A DNA stretch of 60,303 nucleotides from Gemmatimonadota bacterium. GTDB taxonomy: Bacteria; Gemmatimonadota; Gemmatimonadetes; Gemmatimonadales; GWC2-71-9. The notes under the pieces were generated by a model. That model did not search any database and was not told where the DNA came from. It was given only the letters and a program-made list of their open reading frames with translations. Of the stretch, positions 24,847-32,314 are shown one piece after another (the first letter of the stretch is position 1; the number at the start of each line of letters is the position of its first letter). The translations under genes were made by a program, and so were the position numbers. The stretch lies in contig CP070666.1 in assembly GCA_020351775.1 (NCBI GenBank), forward strand, positions 4,962,860 to 5,023,162, given 5' to 3'.

Positions 24847-24875
24847 CGGGGCAACCCCAACCACCGTAGTCTGAC

Positions 24876-25769
24876 CTACGCCGCCCTCCAGAAGCCCATC
24901 AGTGCCGGTCCGTCCGGGCTGTCGCGCAGCTTCTCAAACGCTCGCTCCCTGATCTGTCTGATCCGCTCACGAGTGACCCCCATCAGTGCGCCAATCCTCT
25001 CAAGGGTCATGCCTTCGGATCCCTCCTCGAGGCCGTAGTACAGGTACAGTATTTTGCGCTCTCTAGGAGTGAGATACTTCTCGAACGCCTTATCGATGAA
25101 CTCCCGCATCAGGTTCCCGTCGGTGCGATCCTCGATCTCCGAGCCTTCCTGACCTGCGAATCGCTCGCCCAGGGTCGCGGCATCCTTGTCGGTGCGGTCG
25201 ATCGGCGCGTCCAATGAGACCTCAGCAGCCGTCATGCGGCGCGCATTCCGCACGTTCGACACCGAGTCGTCCAGGGCCTTGGCGATCTCGCGGTCAGTTG
25301 GTTCACGTCCCAGCTCCTGAGACAAGAATGTCTCGGTGCGGGACATGCGGATCAGGTGGCTGTTCTGATTGAGCGGAATCCGTACGCTGCGGGTCTGTTC
25401 TGCCAGTGCTTTGAGCACAGCCTGGCGAACCCACCACACGGCATATGAGATGAATTTCACTCCCTGATCGGGATCGAACTTCTTCACCGCCTTCAGCAAC
25501 CCCTCGTTGCCGATCGCCACCAACTCCGACAGATCCAGGCCATGTCCCTGATACTTCTTCACGTACGAGATCACGAACCGCAGATTCGCGGTCACGAGCT
25601 GCTCGGCAGCCTTGCGGTCTCCCTTGCGAGCGCGGCGGGCCAGTCGTCGCTCTTCCTCGGGATCCTTGATCAGTGGGAGTTTTTGAATGTCCTGCAGGTA
25701 TTGGTCGAAAGCTGTGGACGATCCAGCGTAGAAGAAGGCCTTCGATTTGCTCGCTTGGAGCTGGGTCAT
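24876..25769 (-). CDS. Sigma-70 family RNA polymerase sigma factor (RpoD/SigA-like, compact)
   Basis: The 297-residue sigma factor has region 1.2 (FDQYLQDIQKLPLIKDPEEE), core-binding region 2 (LVTANLRFVISYVKKYQ), -10 recognition regions 2.3-2.4 (VKFISYAVWWVRQAVLKAL), region 3 and the region 4 helix-turn-helix (TLERIGALMGVTRERIRQI). It lacks region 1.1, so it may be a compact primary sigma or a group 2 paralogue; the window cannot decide. It is monocistronic: a near-consensus promoter lies about 90 bp upstream and a strong terminator follows. Confidence 0.9.
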   Translation of the reverse strand: MTQLQASKSKAFFYAGSSTAFDQYLQDIQKLPLIKDPEEERRLARRARKGDRKAAEQLVTANLRFVISYVKKYQGHGLDLSELVAIGNEGLLKAVKKFDPDQGVKFISYAVWWVRQAVLKALAEQTRSVRIPLNQNSHLIRMSRTETFLSQELGREPTDREIAKALDDSVSNVRNARRMTAAEVSLDAPIDRTDKDAATLGERFAGQEGSEIEDRTDGNLMREFIDKAFEKYLTPRERKILYLYYGLEEGSEGMTLERIGALMGVTRERIRQIRERAFEKLRDSPDGPALMGFWRAA

Positions 25770-25832
25770 ACACGCTCCTATGCCTTAAGACTCAGCCATT
25801 CAGGAGAGGGATGGGCACAGCGAGGGCACCCC

Positions 25833-25843
25833 GCCAAAATGGC
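25833..25843. promoter_or_regulatory. 11-bp palindrome in the sigma-gene leader
   Basis: GCCAAAATGGC is a perfect inverted repeat around one central base, lying roughly 10-20 bases downstream of the predicted transcription start. The same palindrome occurs at 24373-24383 and as GCCAAAACGGC at 45771-45781. It could be an operator. Confidence 0.3.
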
Positions 25844-25858
25844 CGACGATGCGGGGCG

Positions 25859-25887
25859 AATATATGTGGTCAAGGGATGCCAGTCAA
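25859..25887 (-). promoter_or_regulatory. Near-consensus sigma-70 promoter of the sigma factor gene
   Basis: Read on the minus strand, TTGACT (25882-25887) and TATATT (25859-25864) are separated by exactly 17 bases, each matching 5 of 6 consensus positions. The leader to the ATG at 25769 would be about 80 bases. Confidence 0.75.
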
Positions 25888-26071
25888 GAAAAAATCAGTT
25901 TTCCACATCACAAATTACCAGTCGATATTCGGTTCTGCGATTTGTCCACGTAGTGATGTACTGCGTGCGGAAAACTCGATGTGGGCTATCTTCGCAACTG
26001 CTTGTCCATCAACAACTTAAGTCCCGATTCGGCGTGTTGATGAATGGGGCAAGTCATTGGCCCACTTGGTC

Positions 26072-27166
26072 TTATGTGGAAAGGTCCCAGGCGCTGCGGA
26101 TGACCGATCTTGGCACGAGGTGTGTCCAGTCTCCGCGTGCGTCTCGCGCCATCTCACCCAGGCGAGCCGGCAGTGCAAACCTGACAGATCCGTCGCGTTT
26201 CTTCTTGTCCTGTTCCATGTGCTGCAGTAGCTCATCGAGCTGCAAGCCGGATGGACGGGCCACCGGTATCTGCAGCTGGGAGATGGTCTCCCGCAGTGCG
26301 ATTGGCACGGCCTCGTCGGTGATGCCGAGCCCGGTCCCTATGGCGGCTTCGGCGAGCATTCCAATGGCGACGGCCTCACCATGGAGCAGATCGTATCGCG
26401 AACTGGCCTCCAGCCCGTGCCCAATGGTATGGCCGAAATTCAGCACGGCGCGCTTGCCGCTTTCGCGCTCGTCTTGGGCCACCACGTGGGCCTTGATCTC
26501 CACGCTGCGCTGCACTATCTGGATGACGGCGGACGGATCCAGGTCCAGGATTGACTTCGCTTGCGATACCAGCTGCTGCAGGTACTGCGCGTCGGCTATG
26601 GCCCCGTGCTTGACCGCCTCCGCCAAACCTGCACATACGTGCCGCCGCGGCAGGGTGTTGAGGGTGGTGACATCGGTGATCACGACTGCCGGTTGATGGA
26701 ACGCTCCGACCAGATTCTTGCCGTGGGCGGTGTCGACGCCCGTCTTGCCACCCACGGAACTGTCGATCATGGCCAACAGAGAGGTGGGTACTTGGACGTA
26801 CGGCACACCACGTAGGAACGTCGCCGCTACGAATCCGGCAAGATCGCCCACCACACCACCACCAAGAGCGAGGACGGCAGTGTCGCGCCCGAAACCGGCG
26901 GCGAGCATGGCGTCGGTCAGTTCCTGCCATGTGCCGCGGTTCTTGTGTTTCTCGCCCGCCGTGAAATCGAACAGCGAGCAACGCGACTCTCCGCCTAGTC
27001 GCTCGACCACGGCTGGCCCGTACAGGGGTCCTACGATCGAATCCGTGATGATCGCGTAGCGATGAGCCGGCGCATGTTGTGCGGCCAATTCTGCCACGCA
27101 TTGCAGCAGATTCTCGCCGATGAGTATCTGGTAGGACCGGTCTCCCAAGGGGACCGGGACCGACAC
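26072..27166 (-). CDS. aroB: 3-dehydroquinate synthase
   Basis: The 364-residue enzyme has the NAD-binding ALGGGVVGDLAGFVAATFLRG, the active-site VPTSLLAMIDSSVGGKTGVD, and metal-binding residues in LAEAVKHGAI and NFGHTIGHGLE. It converts DAHP to 3-dehydroquinate in the shikimate pathway. Length is normal. It starts 5 bp after the PhzF gene, so it is cotranscribed with it. Confidence 0.95.
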   Translation of the reverse strand: MSVPVPLGDRSYQILIGENLLQCVAELAAQHAPAHRYAIITDSIVGPLYGPAVVERLGGESRCSLFDFTAGEKHKNRGTWQELTDAMLAAGFGRDTAVLALGGGVVGDLAGFVAATFLRGVPYVQVPTSLLAMIDSSVGGKTGVDTAHGKNLVGAFHQPAVVITDVTTLNTLPRRHVCAGLAEAVKHGAIADAQYLQQLVSQAKSILDLDPSAVIQIVQRSVEIKAHVVAQDERESGKRAVLNFGHTIGHGLEASSRYDLLHGEAVAIGMLAEAAIGTGLGITDEAVPIALRETISQLQIPVARPSGLQLDELLQHMEQDKKKRDGSVRFALPARLGEMARDARGDWTHLVPRSVIRSAWDLST

Positions 27167-27171
27167 GGTTT

Positions 27172-28089
27172 CTATAAGCGGACCTCTCCGTGGATGACAG
27201 TTACGGCCTCGCCACCAACCCGCACTTCGGTGATCTCACCCCCGCTCCCGACAGCGATCTGGACGTGTATCCGACTGGGCCGTCCGATCTCCAGTCCCTG
27301 CTCGATCGCGATGGTCCCGACGCCATCGTGCGGCCGAACGATGTCGTGCCGTACCAGGTAGGAGCCCAGAGCCCCGGCGGCACTTCCGGTAGCGGGGTCT
27401 TCGGGTACGCCCAGGCCAGGCGCAAACATGCGGCAGTGAGCTGTGGCTTTGGGATCGACCGTCTCCAGTGTGTAGCACATTGCGCAATCGGTGCCCAGTT
27501 GCTTCAGCAGGTCGACCAGTTTCCCTCCGGCACCACCGCTAGGGAGTAGCTCCAACTCTGCCAGAGACCGAATCGGGATCATAAGTTGTGGCAGGCCCGT
27601 GGAGACGACCTGGGGCCGCGGATCCCTGAGGACGGTGTCTTTCTGCCCCCCGAGAGCGAGGCCCAGTTCGGACGGGTCAGCCACTTGGAGTCCGAACTGG
27701 GGTTCGGCCTGAACCATGACGACTTGACACGGTTTGCCACCTTCGCTGTGAACGTCTACCGGCAGCACGCCGGCTCCGGTTTCCTGAGTGAACCGCTCTA
27801 CGCCCCGATCGGGTAGCTCGACGTGTCCCAATTCTGCCAGCAACCACCAGGTGCCGATCGTGGGATGACCGGCAAGGGGAATCTCTGCGTTCGGGGTGAA
27901 GAACCGGATTCTCCTAGTCGCCTTCTCCGATGGGAACACGAACGTGGTCTCGGAGAGATTCATCTCCCGCGCAATCGCCTGCATGGTTGTGTCCGTCAGG
28001 CCCTGCGCGTCGGGGAACATGGCGAGTGCGTTGCCCGCGAGCGGAGTGCGGGTGAATGCATCGGCCTGATAGAAGGGATAGCTTGTCAT
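27172..28089 (-). CDS. PhzF-family epimerase/isomerase
   Basis: The 305-residue protein from the ATG at 28089 shows the PhzF pattern: DAFTRTPLAGNALAMFPDAQGL, the catalytic-Glu segment NLSETTFV, AGHPTIGTWWLL, and a second half ending near GVPEDPATGSAAGALGSYL. This fold catalyses isomerisation or proton transfer on small acids; substrates of most members are unknown. The frame is open to 28284, but that part overlaps the upstream adenosyltransferase gene. The chosen ATG lies 2 bp past that gene's stop. Confidence 0.88.
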   Translation of the reverse strand: MTSYPFYQADAFTRTPLAGNALAMFPDAQGLTDTTMQAIAREMNLSETTFVFPSEKATRRIRFFTPNAEIPLAGHPTIGTWWLLAELGHVELPDRGVERFTQETGAGVLPVDVHSEGGKPCQVVMVQAEPQFGLQVADPSELGLALGGQKDTVLRDPRPQVVSTGLPQLMIPIRSLAELELLPSGGAGGKLVDLLKQLGTDCAMCYTLETVDPKATAHCRMFAPGLGVPEDPATGSAAGALGSYLVRHDIVRPHDGVGTIAIEQGLEIGRPSRIHVQIAVGSGGEITEVRVGGEAVTVIHGEVRL

Positions 28090-28091
28090 GC

Positions 28092-28637
28092 CTACCATTG
28101 GGTATCTGGAATGTTGGCCCTGTGGTTTGCCAGTCGAGCCAGCACGAAGAGCAGGTCCGACAGCCGGTTGAGGAAGACCAATACTTGGGCGGGTACTTGT
28201 TCTTGCAGTGCGAGTGACACCACGCTGCGCTCGGCCCTGCGACATACCGATCGGGCGCAATGTAGCTGCGCACTCTTGGCGCAACCCCCTGGAACGATGA
28301 ACGCGGTCAGCTCCGGCAGCCCGGCCTCGACGCGTTCAATCGCCGCTTCGAGTTCGGCTATTCTGGTCTCTGGAATCGTCGTTTTCTCCAGAGCCTTCGC
28401 GACCTTGTAGGCTGCCGGGCTTGCCAGGGTGCCCCCAATTGAGAACAGGTCCCGTTGGACGCTGCCTAGCACATCGCTCTCCAGGCTTTGAGGCTCCGTG
28501 GCAATCGCGAGGCCGATGGCGGAGCTGAGTTCATCAACGTCCCCATATGCCGCCACGCGCGGATCGTTCTTAGGCACGCGGCCTCCGCCGAATAGGGAAG
28601 TCTCCCCGGTGTCGCCCGACCTGGTGTAGATCTTCAC
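28092..28637 (-). CDS. ATP:cob(I)alamin adenosyltransferase (PduO type)
   Basis: The protein of about 181 residues starts KIYTRSGDTGETSLFGGGRV, the hallmark ATP-binding N-terminus of PduO/MMAB enzymes. YGDVDELSSAIGLA, ARSVCRRAERSVV and LNRLSDLLFVLAR follow. It makes adenosylcobalamin. I chose the GTG at 28637 because homologues begin with KIYTRTGD at this point; a TTG at 28646 is possible. The frame stays open to 28820, across the divergent reductase start, so that longer start is unlikely. Confidence 0.88.
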   Translation of the reverse strand: MKIYTRSGDTGETSLFGGGRVPKNDPRVAAYGDVDELSSAIGLAIATEPQSLESDVLGSVQRDLFSIGGTLASPAAYKVAKALEKTTIPETRIAELEAAIERVEAGLPELTAFIVPGGCAKSAQLHCARSVCRRAERSVVSLALQEQVPAQVLVFLNRLSDLLFVLARLANHRANIPDTQW

Positions 28638-28650
28638 AAGTGCCAAGGTA

Positions 28651-28727
28651 GGCGGAAGGTCGGTGAGGCGGTAGGGTGGTGGGCGGCGATCAAAGCCTCG
28701 GTCGTGGTGCCGTCCCACCCTTCCGCC
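28651..28727. promoter_or_regulatory. Divergent promoter region with alternative inverted repeats
   Basis: CCACCCTTCCGCC (28715-28727) can pair with GGCGGTAGGGTGG (28667-28679; 13 bp, one mismatch). Part of it (CCTTCCGCC) pairs perfectly with GGCGGAAGG (28651-28659). The two left arms therefore compete for one right arm between the adenosyltransferase and reductase genes. I see no B12-box, so this is not a recognisable cobalamin riboswitch. Confidence 0.4.
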
Positions 28728-28776
28728 ATACCGCCGATTCTGTATCATGCAACGATAAACGAGAGTGGAGGGAGCG

Positions 28777-30180
28777 GTGACGTCCATAGGTACGATTTCC
28801 GAACCACTGCGGATAGCCATCGTCGGTTCAGGACCGGCCGGCTTCTATGCTGCCGAGCATCTCCTAAAGCAGAGCGAGTTGGAGGTGCAGGTCGATATGT
28901 TCGACCGGCTGCCGACGCCGTTTGGCCTGGTGAGGTTTGGGGTGGCACCAGACCATCAGAAGATCAAGAATGTGACGAGAGTCTTCGAAAAGGTGGCGTC
29001 GAAAGGGCATTTTCGTTTCTACGGCAACGTTGACGTGGGGCAACACGTTAGGTTGGAGGATCTGGAGCGGCACTATCACCAAATCTGTTTTGCCACCGGG
29101 GCGCAGACCGACCGGCGTCTCAACATCCCTGGTGAAGACTTGGAGCGCAGTCACCCGGCAACTGAGTTCGTGGCGTGGTATAACGGTCATCCGGATTTCC
29201 GGGACCTGGAATTCGACCTTTCGGTCGAGAAGGTCGCCGTGGTGGGGATTGGCAACGTTGCCATCGACGTGGCGCGTATACTGTGCCGCGCGCCTGAGGA
29301 ACTGGCGCAGACGGACATCGCCGACTACGCGCTCGACGCGTTGAGCCGCAGTCGGATCAAGGAAGTCTTCATAGTGGGACGCCGCGGCCCTGCACAGGCC
29401 GCGTTCACCAACGCCGAGATCAGGGAGCTCGGTGAGTTGCCTGGGGCCGACCTGATCGTGCTCCCGGAGGAGGCGGAGCTCGATGTGTTGAGCCAGGCGC
29501 AGTTGGTAGAAGGCGATGACATAACGCTGGCGAAAAAGGTTGCGATCATCCAGGAGTTCGCCAACGGCGAGAGACGGGGCAAGGCGAAATCGCTGACGAT
29601 CCGATTCCTCGTCTCGCCGGTGGAGCTCAAAGGTGACGCCGCCGGCGGCGTCACCAGCATGCGGCTGGTGAGGAACTCGTTGCATCGATCTGACGACGGT
29701 TCACTGCGCCCGCGGGCGACCGATGTCTACGAAGATCTAGATGTGGATCTAGTGTTCCGGTCTGTGGGTTACCGAGGAGTCCCGATAGCCGGTCTGCCGT
29801 TCCGCGATGCCTGGGGTGTCGTGCCCAACGAGCAGGGTCGAGTCATCGATCCCGACACCAAGGAGGCGCGGACCGGCATGTACGTCAGTGGTTGGATAAA
29901 GCGCGGTCCTTCCGGGGTGATCGGAACGAACAAACCGGATGCGGTGGAGACCGTGCGTGCCATGCTCGAGGATGTGGCTGATGGCAGACTGCTGCAGCCA
30001 CGGCATCCTGATCCAGAATCGGTAGCTGAGCTGGTTGTCCAACGTCAGCCGGAGTTCTTCTCGTACGATGATTGGAAGCGGCTGGACGAGCTCGAGGTCG
30101 CCCGGGGAAGGTCAGAGGGAAGGCCTCGCGTCAAGTTCACTTCGATTGCAGAAATGCTCTCTCACCTAGGACGATCGTAA
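28777..30180 (+). CDS. Ferredoxin-NADP+ reductase, adrenodoxin-reductase/FprA type
   Basis: The 467-residue flavoprotein has the FAD-binding VGSGPAGFYAAEHLL, RLPTPFGLVRFGVAPDHQ, the NADP-binding VGIGNVAIDVARIL with VGRRGPAQAAFT, and the C-terminal SGWIKRGPSGVIGTNKPDA. These are the signatures of adrenodoxin reductase and mycobacterial FprA. It moves electrons between NADPH and a ferredoxin. I prefer the GTG at 28777 to that at 28765 because GGAGG lies 5 bases before it. It heads the plus-strand TamA/TamB operon, with 2 bp to the next gene. Confidence 0.9.
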   Translation: MTSIGTISEPLRIAIVGSGPAGFYAAEHLLKQSELEVQVDMFDRLPTPFGLVRFGVAPDHQKIKNVTRVFEKVASKGHFRFYGNVDVGQHVRLEDLERHYHQICFATGAQTDRRLNIPGEDLERSHPATEFVAWYNGHPDFRDLEFDLSVEKVAVVGIGNVAIDVARILCRAPEELAQTDIADYALDALSRSRIKEVFIVGRRGPAQAAFTNAEIRELGELPGADLIVLPEEAELDVLSQAQLVEGDDITLAKKVAIIQEFANGERRGKAKSLTIRFLVSPVELKGDAAGGVTSMRLVRNSLHRSDDGSLRPRATDVYEDLDVDLVFRSVGYRGVPIAGLPFRDAWGVVPNEQGRVIDPDTKEARTGMYVSGWIKRGPSGVIGTNKPDAVETVRAMLEDVADGRLLQPRHPDPESVAELVVQRQPEFFSYDDWKRLDELEVARGRSEGRPRVKFTSIAEMLSHLGRS

Positions 30181-30182
30181 CC

Positions 30183-32312
30183 CTGAAGCCCCCAGCGCTC
30201 CATCTGGCTTTGGCGGCCGGCCTGGCGCTGAGCCCCTCGGTCGTACTTGGGCAAGAAGAGGAGACGAGGGACTTGGTGGTGCGTGAGCTTTCATTCTCGG
30301 GAAATCGCGCCATCGATGATGCCACACTGCGAATGTCGGTGGCGACGTCCCGGTCTTCGGCATTTGCCCGATGGCCTGTGGTCCGAGGTCTGGGGTTTCT
30401 GGGAGAAAAGAAGTACCTCAACGAGACACAGTTCCGCAGGGACGTTCTCAGGATACTCGCGCTGTACCGCCGCAGCGGCTATCGCGAAGCCACCGTCGAT
30501 ACGATTGTGCGGAGGACTGATCGGGATGTGTACATCAGGTTCATCATCGACGAGGGAGAACCGGTCCGAGTGACTTCATTCGAGTTGACCGGCATTGCTG
30601 ACATTGTCGACCAGGAGCGGACCGTCGCCAACTTGCCGCTTCGAGTGGGCGACCCCTTCAACCTGCTGCAGCTGCAGTTGTCGGCCGACAGCGTACGGAC
30701 TCTGCTGCGAAACCGTGGCTACCCGTTTCCCGAGATCTTCGCGGGTTACGACGTGCGTCTCGAACAGCGGACCGCCGACGTTTCGTTCACGGTGGTACCG
30801 GGTCGTCGGGCGACCATCGATACCATCGTCGTGACCGGCACGGGGACGATTGACGAAACCGTAGTGCGCAGAGCCATTTCAGTGAGGCAAGGCGATTTGT
30901 TCGATGAGAGCAGGCTGTTCCGCAGCCAACTCGATCTCTATCGGCTCAACCTGTTCAACTTCGTGAGTGTAGGGATCGTCGACTCGTTGGAGCAGGCACA
31001 AGATGACACGACCGTGACAGTTCGTGTCCGTGTAGCTGAGGCGAACCTGCACCGGCTCCGACTGGGTGGAGGATATGGCACGATTGACTGCTTTCGTGTG
31101 CTCAGTGGGTGGACGCTTTACAACTTCCTGGGTGCGGGGAGAACCCTCGATCTCTCGGCTCAATTCTCCAAGCTTGGCGCGGGTGCGCCAACAGACTGGG
31201 GATTCGAGAATAGTGCCTGTCCGGCACTCAGCGAAGAGGATCCCGCACGCCTCAAGCTCAACTACAACGTCGCAGTGAGTCTCAGGGAGCCATTCTTCCT
31301 GTCCAACCGCACCAGCGCAGCGATAACATTTGGGGCCGAGCAGTACACGGAGGTTGCGGCTTACCTGCGACAGTCAATCGGCGGTTCGTTTGCGCTGACC
31401 TGGAGGACCCCGCTCGAGATACCAATAACGGGCTCGTATGGGCTGGGTCGGGCCAAGACCGAGGCGGATCGGGCGACCTTCTGTCAGTTCCTCGACGTCT
31501 GCCGAGTGGAAGACACCGAGGTGTTCACCGAGCCGCGCTTCCGCGCGACTGTCGGCTTGAGTTTCGTGTGGGATCGTGCTAATTCGGTTCTCAATCCCAC
31601 CAGGGGATACAGGCTTACCGCTGAGCTGCGCCATGCGAACGACTTCTTGGGCTCGGATTCGCTGATCCAGTTCACCCGAGGTGTCATCGAATTCGCTTCG
31701 TACTATCGGGTCGCCCGGCGGTCCGTGTTCGCCTGGCGGCTGAGATTCGGGGCCGTAGTGGCACCGCGGCTTCAGTTGGAGAGCGGCGCTGAGCGGTACG
31801 TTCCGGCTGAGGACCGGATGTACGGCGGCGGTCCCAATAGTGTGCGCGGCTACGGACAGAACGAGCTGGGACCGCTCGTGCGGGTCCTGGAAAGGGGAGA
31901 CTACGATCCCACTACAGGGCAGGTGTCCGATACCAGCTTGGTAAGGACCTCCGCCTCGGGCGGCGACCAACTGATGTTTGCCAACGTAGAGCTACGGTTC
32001 CCGTTGCCGGTGTTCGGGGGACGGGTGGTGGGCGCCGTGTTCGTCGACGCCGGTCAGGTCGCGGAACGGGGCGACGAGATCGTGACGCTGTCCGACATCC
32101 GAGTGACGCCAGGTGCGGGGCTCCGAATCGCGACGGCATTAGGACCGATACGCTTGGATATCGGGTATAACGGCTACGCTCCGCGCCCGAGTCGACTATA
32201 CCAACCTAACGTAGAGGGTGAACTCGAATTGAAGGACGAAGCCTACACGCCGGACACTCCCGGCTTCCTAGGTAAGTTCCGACTGCACTTCTCGGTGGGA
32301 CAGGCGTTCTGA
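30183..32312 (+). CDS. Omp85-family outer membrane assembly protein (TamA/BamA-like)
   Basis: The mature protein has several N-terminal POTRA domains (about residues 20-330, e.g. VRELSFSGNRAIDDATLRMS and IVVTGTGTIDETVVRRA). A C-terminal 16-strand Omp85 barrel follows, with the conserved loop-6 VRGYG in MYGGGPNSVRGYG and a terminal FSVGQAF. Because a TamB-like gene follows at once, it is more likely TamA than BamA. A signal peptide ends at VVLG-QEEE. No ATG or GTG precedes it in frame; a CTG at 30183 right after the reductase stop would give it, while a TTG at 30072 lies inside the reductase gene. The start is uncertain. Confidence 0.85.
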   Translation: MKPPALHLALAAGLALSPSVVLGQEEETRDLVVRELSFSGNRAIDDATLRMSVATSRSSAFARWPVVRGLGFLGEKKYLNETQFRRDVLRILALYRRSGYREATVDTIVRRTDRDVYIRFIIDEGEPVRVTSFELTGIADIVDQERTVANLPLRVGDPFNLLQLQLSADSVRTLLRNRGYPFPEIFAGYDVRLEQRTADVSFTVVPGRRATIDTIVVTGTGTIDETVVRRAISVRQGDLFDESRLFRSQLDLYRLNLFNFVSVGIVDSLEQAQDDTTVTVRVRVAEANLHRLRLGGGYGTIDCFRVLSGWTLYNFLGAGRTLDLSAQFSKLGAGAPTDWGFENSACPALSEEDPARLKLNYNVAVSLREPFFLSNRTSAAITFGAEQYTEVAAYLRQSIGGSFALTWRTPLEIPITGSYGLGRAKTEADRATFCQFLDVCRVEDTEVFTEPRFRATVGLSFVWDRANSVLNPTRGYRLTAELRHANDFLGSDSLIQFTRGVIEFASYYRVARRSVFAWRLRFGAVVAPRLQLESGAERYVPAEDRMYGGGPNSVRGYGQNELGPLVRVLERGDYDPTTGQVSDTSLVRTSASGGDQLMFANVELRFPLPVFGGRVVGAVFVDAGQVAERGDEIVTLSDIRVTPGAGLRIATALGPIRLDIGYNGYAPRPSRLYQPNVEGELELKDEAYTPDTPGFLGKFRLHFSVGQAF

Positions 32313-32314
32313 GT

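Larger units (their letters stand above)
25770..26071. other. Intergenic leader between aroB and the sigma-70 gene
   Basis: This 302-bp gap holds the sigma-gene promoter (25859-25887), a palindrome (25833-25843) just downstream of its likely start, and an A+T-rich patch at 25885-25925. I see no gene. The 12-mer TCGGCGTGTTGA at about 26024 also occurs in the 24.4 kb repeat array, possibly by chance. Confidence 0.6.

Noticed and set aside
24621..24860. C-terminal fragment of a thiolase on the minus strand
   Set aside because: Only a short stretch near GTLGLCAGAAG is vaguely similar, the catalytic CIGGG pattern is absent, and the frame crosses the sigma-gene terminator.
26013..26042. Third copy of the 21-bp repeat family
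   Set aside because: Only a 12-base match (TCGGCGTGTTGA) is shared and the GAAGCTTC core is missing.
28638..28776. Cobalamin riboswitch before the adenosyltransferase gene
   Set aside because: No B12-box or characteristic core sequence is visible; only inverted repeats.
28638..28820. Longer start for the cobalamin adenosyltransferase
   Set aside because: The family begins at KIYTRSGD, and the longer form would overlap the divergent reductase start.
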